Shown: positions 1 through 8,180 of the stretch, piece by piece
Layout: every line of letters begins with the position of its first letter
Position numbering within the stretch: position 1 is the stretch's first letter
Source of the DNA: PFJX01 sp038215555
GTDB lineage: Bacteria > Pseudomonadota > Gammaproteobacteria > Burkholderiales > Thiobacillaceae
Assembly: GCA_038215555.1 (NCBI GenBank)
Contig: JBBQQT010000012.1
Span: 1-42,090 of the forward strand
DNA: 42,090 bases
Direction of reading: 5' to 3'
Made by a program: the position numbers and the translations under genes
Notes under the pieces: generated by a model
What the model was told of the DNA's origin: nothing
What the model saw: the letters and a program-made list of their open reading frames with translations, nothing else
Databases searched by the model: none

Positions 1-1294
1 AGTGGGTGCGTGGTGTCGGATTCCACGATCAACAACTGATCCACCGCGCGGGTCAGCGCCACGTAAAGCGCGTTGACATAGAACTTGAACAGCTCCAGCG
101 AATGGTCGGTTTTGTCACGCGCACGGCTGTAGTCCAGTGTGTCACCGGCCAGGTCCTCGGGCTGCACGCCGCTGGCGATCTCGGCAAAGGCCTGGCGCTG
201 GCCAGAGACAAAGCCGACCAGAATCACGTTGGCGTATTCAAGCCCCTTGGCCTCGTGCACCGAGAACACCAGTGGCGTCTGAAACTGCGCCCGCACCGCC
301 GCCTTGTCTTCATCGCGCAGCACCAACACGGCGAATTGCGTGGATCCACGGGTCTTGCTGTTGAGCTCGCGCCTTGTTGCGTCTTTGTCAACCAGCAGTT
401 GCACCGTGCCACTGTTTTGCGCGCTGGCCTGAACCAGGAAATTGGTCTCGCGGTCAATCGAGCCAAAGCGCGCATGTTTGATTTTGAGCAGCCGGTTGGC
501 CAACTGCGTCACCGCCTGCCCATTGCGAAAATTGGCACGCAGCACCGAGATGGTTTGTGAGCGCGCCAGCGCTTCGTTTTGCCAGAACAGCGTTTTCACT
601 GCTGCCCAGGAAAAGAAGTTGGGGTGCACGATTTGGTTCGAGTCGCCACAGAGCAAGAACTGACCCGGCTTGGCCAGTGTTTTGAGCAGCAGAGCAAGTT
701 GCACGCTGGTCAGGTCTTGCACTTCGTCCACGACCATAAAGTCATAGGTCGGCTGCGCCAGTGGCAGCCACGCGTGCGCCACCAGGTTCAAGTCAAAGAA
801 GCCTGAATTTGCGGCCCAAGCGCGGTACTTTTCGAACAGATCAAACACCGCCACACGCTGCTCGGTGGTCAAGAGCGACTGGCGTACGCCCAGGGCCAGG
901 TAACCGGGCAGGTCCAGCACGCCGTCGGCACGGCTGGAGAGCACACCACGAAATTCCTCAAACAGCGCATGCGCGTCCAACCCGCCAGTGGCCTGTTTGG
1001 TAGCGCTGCGGTAGCGCTCAAACCAGCCAGTGAACGCAGCAAAGTCCAGCTCGCGCCCTGGGGGCACCTGGATGGTTTCAACAAACTCGCGATAGCTTAA
1101 AAACTCGGGCTCCTGGCCGTCGGCCTCAAAGCCGTGGGCAAAGTAAATCGCCTGTGCGCTTTGCGCCAGAAAGGTCGACTGCGTGACATACAGCACGCGC
1201 CCGCGCGCTTGGCGCAGCTTCTCCAGCGTGAGCGCGGTTTTGCCCGAGTCGGCCGAGCCCACCAGCACCAAGGGTGCGGGGGTGTCGAACACGG
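1..1294 (-). pseudogene. UvrD/PcrA-type superfamily 1 DNA helicase, N-terminally truncated and cut by the window edge
   Basis: The reverse strand is open without a stop from about 1294 down to base 1. It encodes SF1A helicase motifs in the correct order: Walker A GSADSGKT, Walker B VVDEVQDL, motif III LCGDSNQI, LRANFRN, motif V VHEAKGLEY and motif VI YVALTRAVDQLLIVE. Such proteins are ATP-driven 3'-5' translocases for repair or defence; this one cannot be tied to a named subfamily. The frame opens only about ten codons before the Walker A loop, where the sequence becomes an IS91-type transposase on the other strand. The normal N-terminal part, including the start and any fused nuclease-like region, is therefore missing. 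The C-terminus lies beyond the left edge. The helicase core itself shows no frameshift, so the truncation is either recent or a chimeric join. It is called a pseudogene because no native start remains. Confidence 0.75.
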
Positions 1295-2089
1295 CATGTG
1301 CACTTTCATGTGTGCGTGGTCGATGGGGTGTTTGAGGCTGTTGCCGCTCCACTGGCGCAAAGCGTCGATACGGATGCTGCTGCGCAGGTCAACCCGGAGT
1401 CGGCACCGCAGAGTGTGATTTTTCATGCAACAACTGGTCTTGATGAAAGCGCCATCGCTACCGTGCAGGCCAACGTGCGCAAACGCATCCTGCGCGCCTT
1501 TGTGGCACGCGGCCACCTGGAGGCCTGTGACGCTAAAGACATGGCCGAGCGCGCAGCTTCCAGCAGCCACGGCGGCGGCTTCTCGGTCGATGCGGGGGTG
1601 CGTATCGAGGCAGCAGACCGCGCCGGGCTGGAGCGCCTGCTGCGTTATTGCGCCCGTCCACCCTTCGCCATGGACCGTCTCAAGCAGCGCGGTGCTGATC
1701 TGGTTTACCGCTGCGGCAAAGGCCACACAGAGCCGCTGCAGTCCGATAAGTACTCGGGTGAACTGGTGCTCACACCCCTTGAGCTGATCGACCGCATTGC
1801 CCAATTGGTACCACCACCGCGCACCCATCGGCATCGCTATTACGGTGTATTGGCACCCAACTCGCCCCTGCGGCCGGCGGTGACGGCGATGGTGCTGGGC
1901 GCGTCGGTGGTGACGTCAGAGGTGGGCAGTCTCGTGACAGCAGAGGCGAATGCAGATGCCGATGCTGGCACGACCGGCGCAGTCGTCGGAGTCGCCGTCG
2001 AAGTTGGCGGGCCAGGTGGTGTGGGCCAGCCTGAACCGCCAGCCAAACCCAAACCACTGCCAACTTTGATTGCAGCGCGCGGGCGCTGA
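1295..2089 (+). pseudogene. IS91-family transposase, C-terminal fragment
   Basis: The frame from about 1295 starts inside the transposase with HVHFHVCVVDGVFE. It continues through the family signatures GGGFSVDAGVRIEAADRAGL, ERLLRYCARPPFAMDRL, LTPLELIDRIAQLVPPPR and HRHRYYGVLAPNSPLRPAV, and stops at 2089. These belong to the C-terminal half of IS91 rolling-circle (HUH/Y-transposase) enzymes. The N-terminal zinc finger and the beginning of the HUH domain are absent: upstream bases belong to the helicase on the opposite strand. The apparent GTG at 1274 lies in that foreign sequence and is not a real start. The last ~55 residues are low-complexity (Ala/Gly/Val, then Pro/Lys), a common tail in this family. 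The fragment is expected to be inactive. Confidence 0.85.
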
Positions 2090-2091
2090 CT

Positions 2092-2147
2092 GTAGGGTGC
2101 GCCGCGCGCACCATCGAAGACAAATCGGTGCGCATGGCGCACCCTAC
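2092..2147. repeat. Dispersed inverted repeat of the GTAGGGTGCGC type
   Basis: Two 21-base arms, 2092-2112 and 2127-2147, are complementary at 19 of 21 positions and are separated by 14 bases. The outer ends read GTAGGGTGCGC and GCGCACCCTAC. Palindromic units of this form occur widely in intergenic DNA of proteobacteria. This one lies just after the transposase stop and could form a strong hairpin. A related half-unit is at 10524-10553. Confidence 0.7.
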
Positions 2148-2269
2148 CTGAGAAATAATTTGCCCTGCACCTCAGCTTCGCTTCACTTGATCGGCTATCA
2201 GCCGTAACTGGCGGCTACCTGAGTAGTTACGAACAAAATTACCGTGCGAACGGGACTGTATGTTTCACG

Positions 2270-3910
2270 TTAAAGCTGTTGCCCATGTTCGCGCGTGTTG
2301 TGGAATTTCACCTTCGGCCAGCGTTCCATCGCCAGGCTCAGATTGACGCGGTTGTCGGCGAGGTAGACCAGATTGTCGTCGACGTCGCGCGCCAGGCGCA
2401 TCTGCTGGGCTTTGACGAATTCGGCCAGATGGGCGGCGTCGTCGCAGGTGACCCAGCGGGCGGTGTGGATGCCGGAGCGTTCGAATACCGCATCGACGCC
2501 GTATTCGGCTTTAAGGCGATGTTCCACCACTTCGAACTGCAACTGGCCGACGGCGCCCATCAGCAGGCTGCTGTCGACCAGCGGGGCGAAGACCTGGATC
2601 GCGCCTTCTTCGCCGAGTTCGCGCAGGCCTTTCTGTAGTTGCTTGGATTTCAGCGGGTCGCGCAGGCGCGCCTTGCTGAACATGTCGGGCGCGAAGTAGG
2701 GGATGCCTTTGTAGGTGAGCAGTTCGCCTTCGGTCAGTACATCGCCGATCTGCAATTGGCCGTGATTGTGGATGCCGATGATGTCGCCGGCGTAGGCTTC
2801 TTCCATGCGGGTGCGTTCGTTGGCCATGAACACCACGGCGTTGGCGATCTTCATTTCCTTGTTGGTGCGCCGCTGTTTGACCTTCATGCCGGGCGTGTAC
2901 TGGCCGGAACAGACGCGGAAGAAGGCGATGCGGTCGCGGTGATTCGGGTCCATGTTGGCCTGGATCTTGAACACGAAGCCGGTGAACGCCGGTTCGTCCG
3001 GTTGCACCATGCGGGTTTCGCCGTTGGCGGCGGTGGTACCCACAACCGCTTCGCGCGCGATCGGCGCAGGCGCCCAGTCGACCAGCGCGCGCAGCACTTC
3101 ACGCACGCCGAAATTGTTGATACCGGAACCGAAGAACACAGGCGATTGTTTGCCGGCGAGGAAGTCGTCGAGATGGAAGGCCGCGCCGGCGCCGCGTACC
3201 AGTTCGATTTCGCCGTCCATGGTCTCGAATTCCATCGGGTATTGCTTGCGCAGTTCCTCGATCTGCTCGCCGCGCAGGGTTTCGAATCCCTGGCCGGCCT
3301 TTTCCTCGCCGGGCGTGAAGCGCAGCACTTCGTCGTTGATCAGGTGATAGACGCCGTGAAAGCGCTTGCCCATGCCGATCGGCCAGGTCACCGGCGCGCA
3401 ATGCAGCTTCAATACCGATTCGATCTCGTCGAGCAGTTCGAGCGGGTCGCGCACTTCGCGGTCCATCTTGTTGATGAAGGTGATGATCGGCGTGTTGCGC
3501 AGACGACAGACTTCCAGCAGTTTGATGGTCTGTTCTTCCACGCCCTTGGCGGCGTCCACCACCATCACGGCGGCATCGACGGCGGTCAGCACGCGGTAGG
3601 TGTCTTCCGAGAAATCCTTGTGGCCGGGGGTGTCGAGCAGGTTGATGACGCAATCGTCATAGCCGAACTGCATCACCGAGCTGGCGACAGAAATGCCACG
3701 TTGCTTCTCGATTTCGAGCCAGTCGGAGGTGGCGTATTTGCCGCTCTTGCGCGCCTTCACCGTGCCGGCCATCTGGATCGCGCCGCCGAACAGCAACAGC
3801 TTTTCGGTCAGCGTGGTCTTGCCGGCGTCGGGGTGGGAAATGATGGCGAAGGTGCGCCGTTTAGCGACCTGGCGGGCGAGGTGGGATGCAACCGGGGAGT
3901 CGGGGTTCAT
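2270..3910 (-). CDS. prfC: Peptide chain release factor 3 (RF3)
   Basis: The product is a 546-residue translational GTPase that recycles RF1/RF2 from the ribosome after termination. The G motifs are clear: P-loop SHPDAGKT near residue 26, switch I with RGIS, DTPGHKD and NKMD. The RF3-type domain III follows (EEGAIQVF, VGAVGQLQFEVVEHRL). The protein aligns over its full length with E. coli RF3 as known to me, including the N-terminal VAKRRTFAIISHPDAGKTT stretch. The ATG at 3910 gives the expected N-terminus. A longer frame to 3979 would add 23 residues overlapping the upstream terminator hairpin and is unlikely. No strong Shine-Dalgarno is visible before 3910. It lies downstream of the Tim44-domain gene but is separated from it by that hairpin, so it probably has its own promoter. 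Confidence 0.97.
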   Translation of the reverse strand: MNPDSPVASHLARQVAKRRTFAIISHPDAGKTTLTEKLLLFGGAIQMAGTVKARKSGKYATSDWLEIEKQRGISVASSVMQFGYDDCVINLLDTPGHKDFSEDTYRVLTAVDAAVMVVDAAKGVEEQTIKLLEVCRLRNTPIITFINKMDREVRDPLELLDEIESVLKLHCAPVTWPIGMGKRFHGVYHLINDEVLRFTPGEEKAGQGFETLRGEQIEELRKQYPMEFETMDGEIELVRGAGAAFHLDDFLAGKQSPVFFGSGINNFGVREVLRALVDWAPAPIAREAVVGTTAANGETRMVQPDEPAFTGFVFKIQANMDPNHRDRIAFFRVCSGQYTPGMKVKQRRTNKEMKIANAVVFMANERTRMEEAYAGDIIGIHNHGQLQIGDVLTEGELLTYKGIPYFAPDMFSKARLRDPLKSKQLQKGLRELGEEGAIQVFAPLVDSSLLMGAVGQLQFEVVEHRLKAEYGVDAVFERSGIHTARWVTCDDAAHLAEFVKAQQMRLARDVDDNLVYLADNRVNLSLAMERWPKVKFHNTREHGQQL

Positions 3911-3941
3911 GGCAGTGGTATGTGAAGCGGTCTCAGAAAAC

Positions 3942-3969
3942 GCAAAAGCGGCCAGCCGGCCGCTTTTGC
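3942..3969 (-). terminator. Intrinsic terminator after the Tim44-domain gene
   Basis: A perfect 12-bp stem, GCAAAAGCGGCC (3942-3953) with GGCCGCTTTTGC (3958-3969), encloses a four-base loop. It starts 15 bases past the Tim44-gene stop in the minus direction and is followed by a short T-rich tract. It separates that gene from prfC. Confidence 0.75.
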
Positions 3970-3984
3970 TGTGGCGCAAGGATA

Positions 3985-4914
3985 TCAGCTGTTCTGCTGA
4001 ATACCCGCCACCACCCAGCCTTGATTGCCGGTGAGCGGCTTGGTCATGTGCCAGATTTCGTCAAACGAGATAGTCGCTTCGTCGTTTTCGCGTAGCGTGC
4101 CGTAGAAGCGGACGCTGACGATCTGGCGATTGCTGTCTTCCAGTGCTTCCAGGGTTTCGGCGTTGATCGTCATCACTTCGGTGTGTTGTTCCTTGCCTTG
4201 GCGCTCGTCGATGTCCATCTTCAGTTCGGCGTACATCTCCGGCGTGGTGAACTCACGCAGGTCATCCAGGTTGCCGGCGTCGTTGGCGGCCTGCATGCGG
4301 ATGTAGTTGACCTTGGCCTGACGCGCGAAAGCGACTTCATCGAAACCAGGCGGGAAGGTAGCTGCAGCGGGGGCTGCGTCGGAATTTGCGGCTGCATCGC
4401 CCTGGCCGGATTTGTCGTAGATGCTGCCCGGCACGACAGTGCCGCTGGCCGGCGCTTCGAAGCGCATCGGCTGCGGCGTGTTCTGATCGGTGTCCGAGCC
4501 CGAGCCAACGCCTTGACCCGCATATTGCATCGGCCGCTGCATCGCCGGCTTGTTGCGGTTGAGGAACCAGCGCACCAGCATGAAGGCGGCGAAAGCCAGC
4601 AGCGCCATCATCAGGATGTTGGCGACGCCCTCACCGAGGCCGAAATGCGACAACAGCGCGGCGATGCCGAGGCCGGCGGCAAGACCGGCGATGGGGCCCA
4701 TCCAGTTGCGCTTTGGCGCAGCGCCGGCGGCGGCGTTTTGTCCGGGCGCCGGGGCGTTTTGAGTTTGTTGCGGGCTGGCATCACGTTTCATCGGGGTGGC
4801 TTGGCGTTGCATGCCGAAATTCTTGCCGCCGCCCATGCGCTTGGCTTCGGCGTCATAAACGGGAAATGCAAAAGCCAGAAATACAGCGAACATAGATAAA
4901 AAAATGCGTTGCAT
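3985..4914 (-). CDS. Tim44-like domain inner-membrane protein
   Basis: The 309-residue product begins with a signal peptide or membrane anchor (residues 1-23, MQRIFLSMFAVFLAFAFPVY, then a cut near DAEA). A Gln/Pro/Ala-rich linker follows. Next comes a hydrophobic pair of segments around WMGPIAGLAAGLGIAALLSHF and NILMMALLAFAAFMLVRWFL. The C-terminal ~130 residues form a Tim44-like (NTF2-fold) domain ending DEIWHMTKPLTGNQGWVVAGIQQ. Bacterial Tim44-domain proteins are poorly understood, membrane-linked and possibly involved in envelope protein handling. The ATG at 4914 is preferred over the TTG at 4929, because the TTGGAGAA just upstream of 4914 is an excellent ribosome-binding site and overlaps that TTG. 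A strong terminator follows. Confidence 0.88.
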   Translation of the reverse strand: MQRIFLSMFAVFLAFAFPVYDAEAKRMGGGKNFGMQRQATPMKRDASPQQTQNAPAPGQNAAAGAAPKRNWMGPIAGLAAGLGIAALLSHFGLGEGVANILMMALLAFAAFMLVRWFLNRNKPAMQRPMQYAGQGVGSGSDTDQNTPQPMRFEAPASGTVVPGSIYDKSGQGDAAANSDAAPAAATFPPGFDEVAFARQAKVNYIRMQAANDAGNLDDLREFTTPEMYAELKMDIDERQGKEQHTEVMTINAETLEALEDSNRQIVSVRFYGTLRENDEATISFDEIWHMTKPLTGNQGWVVAGIQQNS

Positions 4915-5019
4915 CGAGAAGTTCTCCAAGTTGAAACAGTGATCTAAATGGCGTCAAAGCGGTGCTTTGCAAGCGACCGGCATTCTACCTGTCGTACATG
5001 ACAGATGGCTTCTGTGATC

Positions 5020-6264
5020 TCAGTTAGATTGGGAAGGTTCCCGCGCGTGGCCGGTTAACCACGTCAAGACTCCCTTACCGGCAACAAAACCGCTGGCAAA
5101 GCAGGCGGTGAGCAGGTAGCCGCCAGTGGGCGCTTCCCAGTCGAGCATCTCGCCGGCGCAGAACACGCCGGGCAGCGCGTTCAGCATCAGGTTTGCATCC
5201 ATTGCCTCGAAGCGCACGCCGCCGGCGCTGCTGATCGCCTCATCGAGCGGACGCGGCGCGACCAGCGTCAATGGCAAGGCCTTGATTGCGGCTGCCAGTC
5301 GTTGCATGTCTGCGTAGCCGTCTTTGCCGAGGACTTCGCGCAGCAACCCGGCTTTGACGCCGGTAATGCCGGCGCGGCTTTGCAGGTGGCTGGACAACGA
5401 ACGTGAACCGCGTGGATGCGCCACTTCGGTGATGACGCGTTGCAACGACTTGCCGGGCGCCAGATCGAGGTAGATTTGCGCGCCGCCGTTGGCTTCGATG
5501 GTGTCGCGAATGGCGGCGGAGGCGGCGTAGATCAGGCTGCCTTCGATGCCATGTTCGGTGACCACAAACTCGCCCTGACGCTGAAACTCGCCAAACGTCA
5601 GCGTCACCGACTTCAATGGCTGGCCAGCGAAACGTTCACGGAAATGCGTGCTCCAGGCGACATCGAAACCGCAGTTCGACGGCTTCAACTCGGCCACTTC
5701 GACGCCGCGCGCACGCAACAGCGGCACCCAGGCGCCATCCGAACCCAGCCGCGCCCAACTGCCGCCGCCGAGCGCCAGAATTACCGCATCGAATGTCTCA
5801 GTCGTTTCGCCAGCCGGCGAGGCAAAGCGCAACTCGCCCGCTTCGGTCCAGCCCAGCCAGCGATGCCGAACGTGGAAATTCACGCCGTCGCCGCGCAGTC
5901 GATGCAGCCAGGCGCGCAGCAACGGCGCGGCCTTCATGTCGGTCGGAAAGACGCGACCGGAGCTGCCGACGAAAGTGTCGATACCGAGGCCTTGCACCCA
6001 GGCGCGCAGATCATCCGGCCCGAACGCGGCGAGCAAGGCTGCGATCTCGGTCTGGCGCTTGCCGTAACGCGACAAAAACGGCGTCAGCGCTTCCGAGTGA
6101 GTCAAATTCATGCCGCCCTTGCCGGCCAGAAGGAATTTGCGTCCAACCGACGGCATCGCATCAAACAGTTCAACCTGCATGCCGCCCCCGTTTAAAACTT
6201 CGGCAGCCATCAAGCCGGCCGGGCCGCCGCCGATGACGGCGACGCGTGGATGGGAGGGGTTCAA
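5020..6264 (-). CDS. BaiN/HI0933-like NAD(P)/FAD-dependent flavoprotein
   Basis: The 414-residue protein has an N-terminal FAD-binding Rossmann motif, VAVIGGGPAGLMAAEVL (residues 8-24). The HI0933-family signature GRKFLLAGKGGMNLTHSE follows, and the C-terminal flavin motif is GVFCAGEMLDWEAPTGGYLL. It resembles the PP_4765 branch of this family, whose substrate is unknown. BaiN of gut bacteria reduces bile-acid intermediates, but that activity should not be assumed here. The start must be the TTG at 6262-6264, because an in-frame TAA lies four codons upstream and no ATG or GTG is available before the dinucleotide fold. No clear Shine-Dalgarno precedes it. It is divergent from the TatD gene across a 66-base gap. 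Confidence 0.88.
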   Translation of the reverse strand: MNPSHPRVAVIGGGPAGLMAAEVLNGGGMQVELFDAMPSVGRKFLLAGKGGMNLTHSEALTPFLSRYGKRQTEIAALLAAFGPDDLRAWVQGLGIDTFVGSSGRVFPTDMKAAPLLRAWLHRLRGDGVNFHVRHRWLGWTEAGELRFASPAGETTETFDAVILALGGGSWARLGSDGAWVPLLRARGVEVAELKPSNCGFDVAWSTHFRERFAGQPLKSVTLTFGEFQRQGEFVVTEHGIEGSLIYAASAAIRDTIEANGGAQIYLDLAPGKSLQRVITEVAHPRGSRSLSSHLQSRAGITGVKAGLLREVLGKDGYADMQRLAAAIKALPLTLVAPRPLDEAISSAGGVRFEAMDANLMLNALPGVFCAGEMLDWEAPTGGYLLTACFASGFVAGKGVLTWLTGHAREPSQSN

Positions 6265-6330
6265 GAGGATGTTTTACGGGTTGGGAAGCATGCGATTATC
6301 CCGCCAATATTCGACTGGGCATTCATCGCC

Positions 6331-7200
6331 ATGACAAAACGGACTCTGATCGACACCCATTGCCACCTCGATGCCGCCGAATTCAGCGCCGACCTCGACG
6401 CGGTGTATCAGCGTGCGCTCGCGGCGGGGTTGAAAACACTGGTGATCCCGGCAGTGACGCGCGCCAACTTCGCCGATGTCGAAGCCGTCTGCCAGCGCTA
6501 TTCAAGCTGTCTGCCGGCCTGGGGCATGCACCCGATCTACATTGACATCCACCAGGAGTCGCATTTGGCCGATCTGCGCGCCCAGATCGAAGCTTGGCGA
6601 CCCGTGGCGATTGGCGAGATCGGGCTGGATTTGTTCGTGCCCGGGCTGGATTTTGCGACGCAGGAATATTTCTATATCGAGCAACTCAAGATCGCCCGCG
6701 ACTTCGATCTGCCGGTATTGCTGCATTGCCGCCGCGCCAACGATCAAATCCTGAAGCAACTGCGTCGCTTCAAAATCGACAAAGGCATCGCCCACGCCTT
6801 CAGCGGCAGCCGCCAGCAGGCCGATGCCTATCTCAAACTCGGTTTCAAGCTCGGTTTTGGCGGTGCCTTCACCTGGACGCGGGCGAGCAACTTGCGGGCA
6901 TTGGCCAAAGATTTACCGCTCGATGCCATCGTGCTGGAAACCGATAGCCCGGACATGCCGCCAGCCTGGATAGGCGCTCCCGGCGAGGCTGGCAAACCCG
7001 GAAAAACGGGCCGCAACGAACCGGCGGAAGTGGCGCGCATCGCCGAGTGTCTGGCCGAGTTGCGTGGTGACAGCGTCGATCAAGTCATCCGCCAGACCAG
7101 CGCCAACGCGCAGGCAATATTGAATTTCAGCGCGCCAGATGCAGCGAAAACCGTGTTCCCAGCGCCCCGCGAATCTCGGCCAGCGTCAGATGGCGCATGA
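6331..7200 (+). CDS. TatD-family metal-dependent hydrolase / DNase
   Basis: The 289-residue amidohydrolase-fold protein carries all the expected metal ligands: HCH in IDTHCHLD (residues 10 and 12), Glu in AIGEIGLD, His in VLLHCRR, His in AHAFSG and Asp in LETDSPDMP. TatD enzymes are 3'-5' exonucleases or DNases involved in DNA repair and turnover. The start at 6331 (MTKRTLIDTHCHLD) matches the family; the frame to 6250 adds no homologous sequence. The protein is longer than typical TatD (about 260). The last ~22 residues, after SANAQAILNF, look unrelated to the family and are encoded opposite the 3' end of the convergent lipoprotein gene (74-base overlap). The paralogue (TatD, YcfH or YjjV) cannot be assigned. 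Confidence 0.93.
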   Translation: MTKRTLIDTHCHLDAAEFSADLDAVYQRALAAGLKTLVIPAVTRANFADVEAVCQRYSSCLPAWGMHPIYIDIHQESHLADLRAQIEAWRPVAIGEIGLDLFVPGLDFATQEYFYIEQLKIARDFDLPVLLHCRRANDQILKQLRRFKIDKGIAHAFSGSRQQADAYLKLGFKLGFGGAFTWTRASNLRALAKDLPLDAIVLETDSPDMPPAWIGAPGEAGKPGKTGRNEPAEVARIAECLAELRGDSVDQVIRQTSANAQAILNFSAPDAAKTVFPAPRESRPASDGA

Positions 7201-7690
7201 AGTTGGCGTTGCCGGGGGCGTTCTGATTGCTCATGCAGGTCAGTGCACGCACGGGTTGCTGATCATCCTGCAAGCGGAAGGTGGTTTTGTAATAGATGTG
7301 GGTGGGTGAATCATCGTCGCCAAAGCTGACCCGACGGTTCAGTCGAGGAAAATGTTCAAGCAAAGGCGCAACCGGCATGCCAGCGAAGGTTTCCACGCTG
7401 TGTGAAATACCGGTAATGACGAATTCGCCCGGTGCCACGACCTGGGCTTCCGGTCGCACGGTCTCGATTTCGAAGACACAGAACGGGTCATGCTCCTGCA
7501 CCGCGTTGCGCGCCACGATGCGGCCATATTGCAGACGCGCGGTGGCGGCATCCGGTTCGATCTGCAAGCGGTCATGCAAATGCAGCCTGCCGACCGGGTA
7601 AGCGGCGGCATCCGGGGTGGTCGAACAGCCGTAGAGGCCGGCCAGGAGAATCAAGGAGAGAAGAGTCAATGCATGCATGCGCGTTATCAT
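7127..7690 (-). CDS. Conserved lipoprotein of unknown function
   Basis: The product has 187 residues from the first ATG, or 183 from the ATG at 7678. A hydrophobic leader is followed by a lipobox-like LLAGLYGC and STTPD, giving a lipidated mature protein anchored in the inner or outer membrane. Tyr at -2 of the lipobox is unusual. The mature part contains HDPFCVFEIETV, HIYYKTTFRLQ, RALTCMSNQ and LTLAEIRGALG. I recall this as a conserved uncharacterised pattern in Betaproteobacteria but cannot name a function. The ATG at 7678 has a G-rich stretch at a better distance (GGGGGC at 9-14 bases) than the ATG at 7690. It is divergent from the Hsp15 gene with almost no spacer and overlaps tatD tail to tail. 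Confidence 0.75.
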   Translation of the reverse strand: MITRMHALTLLSLILLAGLYGCSTTPDAAAYPVGRLHLHDRLQIEPDAATARLQYGRIVARNAVQEHDPFCVFEIETVRPEAQVVAPGEFVITGISHSVETFAGMPVAPLLEHFPRLNRRVSFGDDDSPTHIYYKTTFRLQDDQQPVRALTCMSNQNAPGNANFMRHLTLAEIRGALGTRFSLHLAR

Positions 7691-7696
7691 GCCCCC

Positions 7697-8158
7697 ATGT
7701 CACGTCGCATGTCATCTGATCCATTTGAACCACCCGCCGCCGCGCGTTTGCGCATCGACAAATGGCTGTGGGCGGCGCGCTTCTTCAAAACGCGCGGCCT
7801 GGCGCAGGAGGCGGTGGAAGGTGGCCGGGTGCGTATCGTCAGTCCTGGCGGCGGCCTGGGAGATAAGGGTGATAAGGGCAACATCGGCGAACGCATCAAG
7901 CCGAGTCGCGAGGTTCGGCTGGGTGATTTGCTGTATCTCCAGATTGGTGATCTGGTCTGGCGAGTCAGTGTGCGCGGATTGTCCGACCATCGCGGCCCGG
8001 CGCCGGTGGCGCGCGAGTTGTATGAAGAGTCGCCGGAAAGCATCGCCGCGCGGCAGGCTCAGATCGAAGCCCGGCGCGCGCAAATGGAACCCGGCAGCAG
8101 CATCAGGGGACGGCCGACGAAAAAAGATCGGCGTTTGATTCATCGCTTTACTGAATAA
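7697..8158 (+). CDS. Hsp15-like RNA-binding S4-domain protein
   Basis: The 153-residue protein carries an N-terminal S4 RNA-binding domain, RLRIDKWLWAARFFKTRGLA with EAVEGGRVRI, and a basic C-terminal tail with the typical GRPTKKDRRLIHRF. Hsp15 (HslR) of E. coli rescues stalled 50S subunits carrying nascent chains. The relationship is clear from the S4 core and the tail. A Gly/Lys-rich insert (GGGLGDKGDKGNIGERIKPS) sits where shorter homologues have a tight turn. The ATG at 7697 is chosen as the first ATG of the family-like region; an ATG at 7709 is also possible. No Shine-Dalgarno is present. A TATCAT at 7685-7690 would place the transcript start at about 7697, so a leaderless message is possible. 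It heads a probable operon with the next three genes. Confidence 0.88.
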   Translation: MSRRMSSDPFEPPAAARLRIDKWLWAARFFKTRGLAQEAVEGGRVRIVSPGGGLGDKGDKGNIGERIKPSREVRLGDLLYLQIGDLVWRVSVRGLSDHRGPAPVARELYEESPESIAARQAQIEARRAQMEPGSSIRGRPTKKDRRLIHRFTE

Positions 8159-8180
8159 GTCACAGCAAGGTTGAAGAAAT

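Larger units (their letters stand above)
1295..2230 (+). mobile_element. Remnant of an IS91-like rolling-circle insertion sequence
   Basis: The remnant comprises the truncated transposase and about 140 bases of downstream non-coding DNA. Downstream lies a short inverted repeat, GTAACT (2204-2209) and AGTTAC (2225-2230), immediately followed by GAAC (2231-2234). IS91-family elements are known to place their origin end, 3' of the transposase gene, next to a GAAC or CAAG target tetranucleotide. That makes 2230 a plausible right boundary; this boundary is an inference. The left (ter) end is missing. Confidence 0.45.

Noticed and set aside
1097..1834. A 245-codon minus-strand frame spanning the helicase/transposase junction
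   Set aside because: It lies out of frame with the real helicase and antisense to the transposase, joining two unrelated shadows.
2639..3925. A 428-codon plus-strand frame opposite prfC
   Set aside because: Antisense to complete RF3; the composition (His/Val/Gly-rich, no domain) is that of a complement frame.
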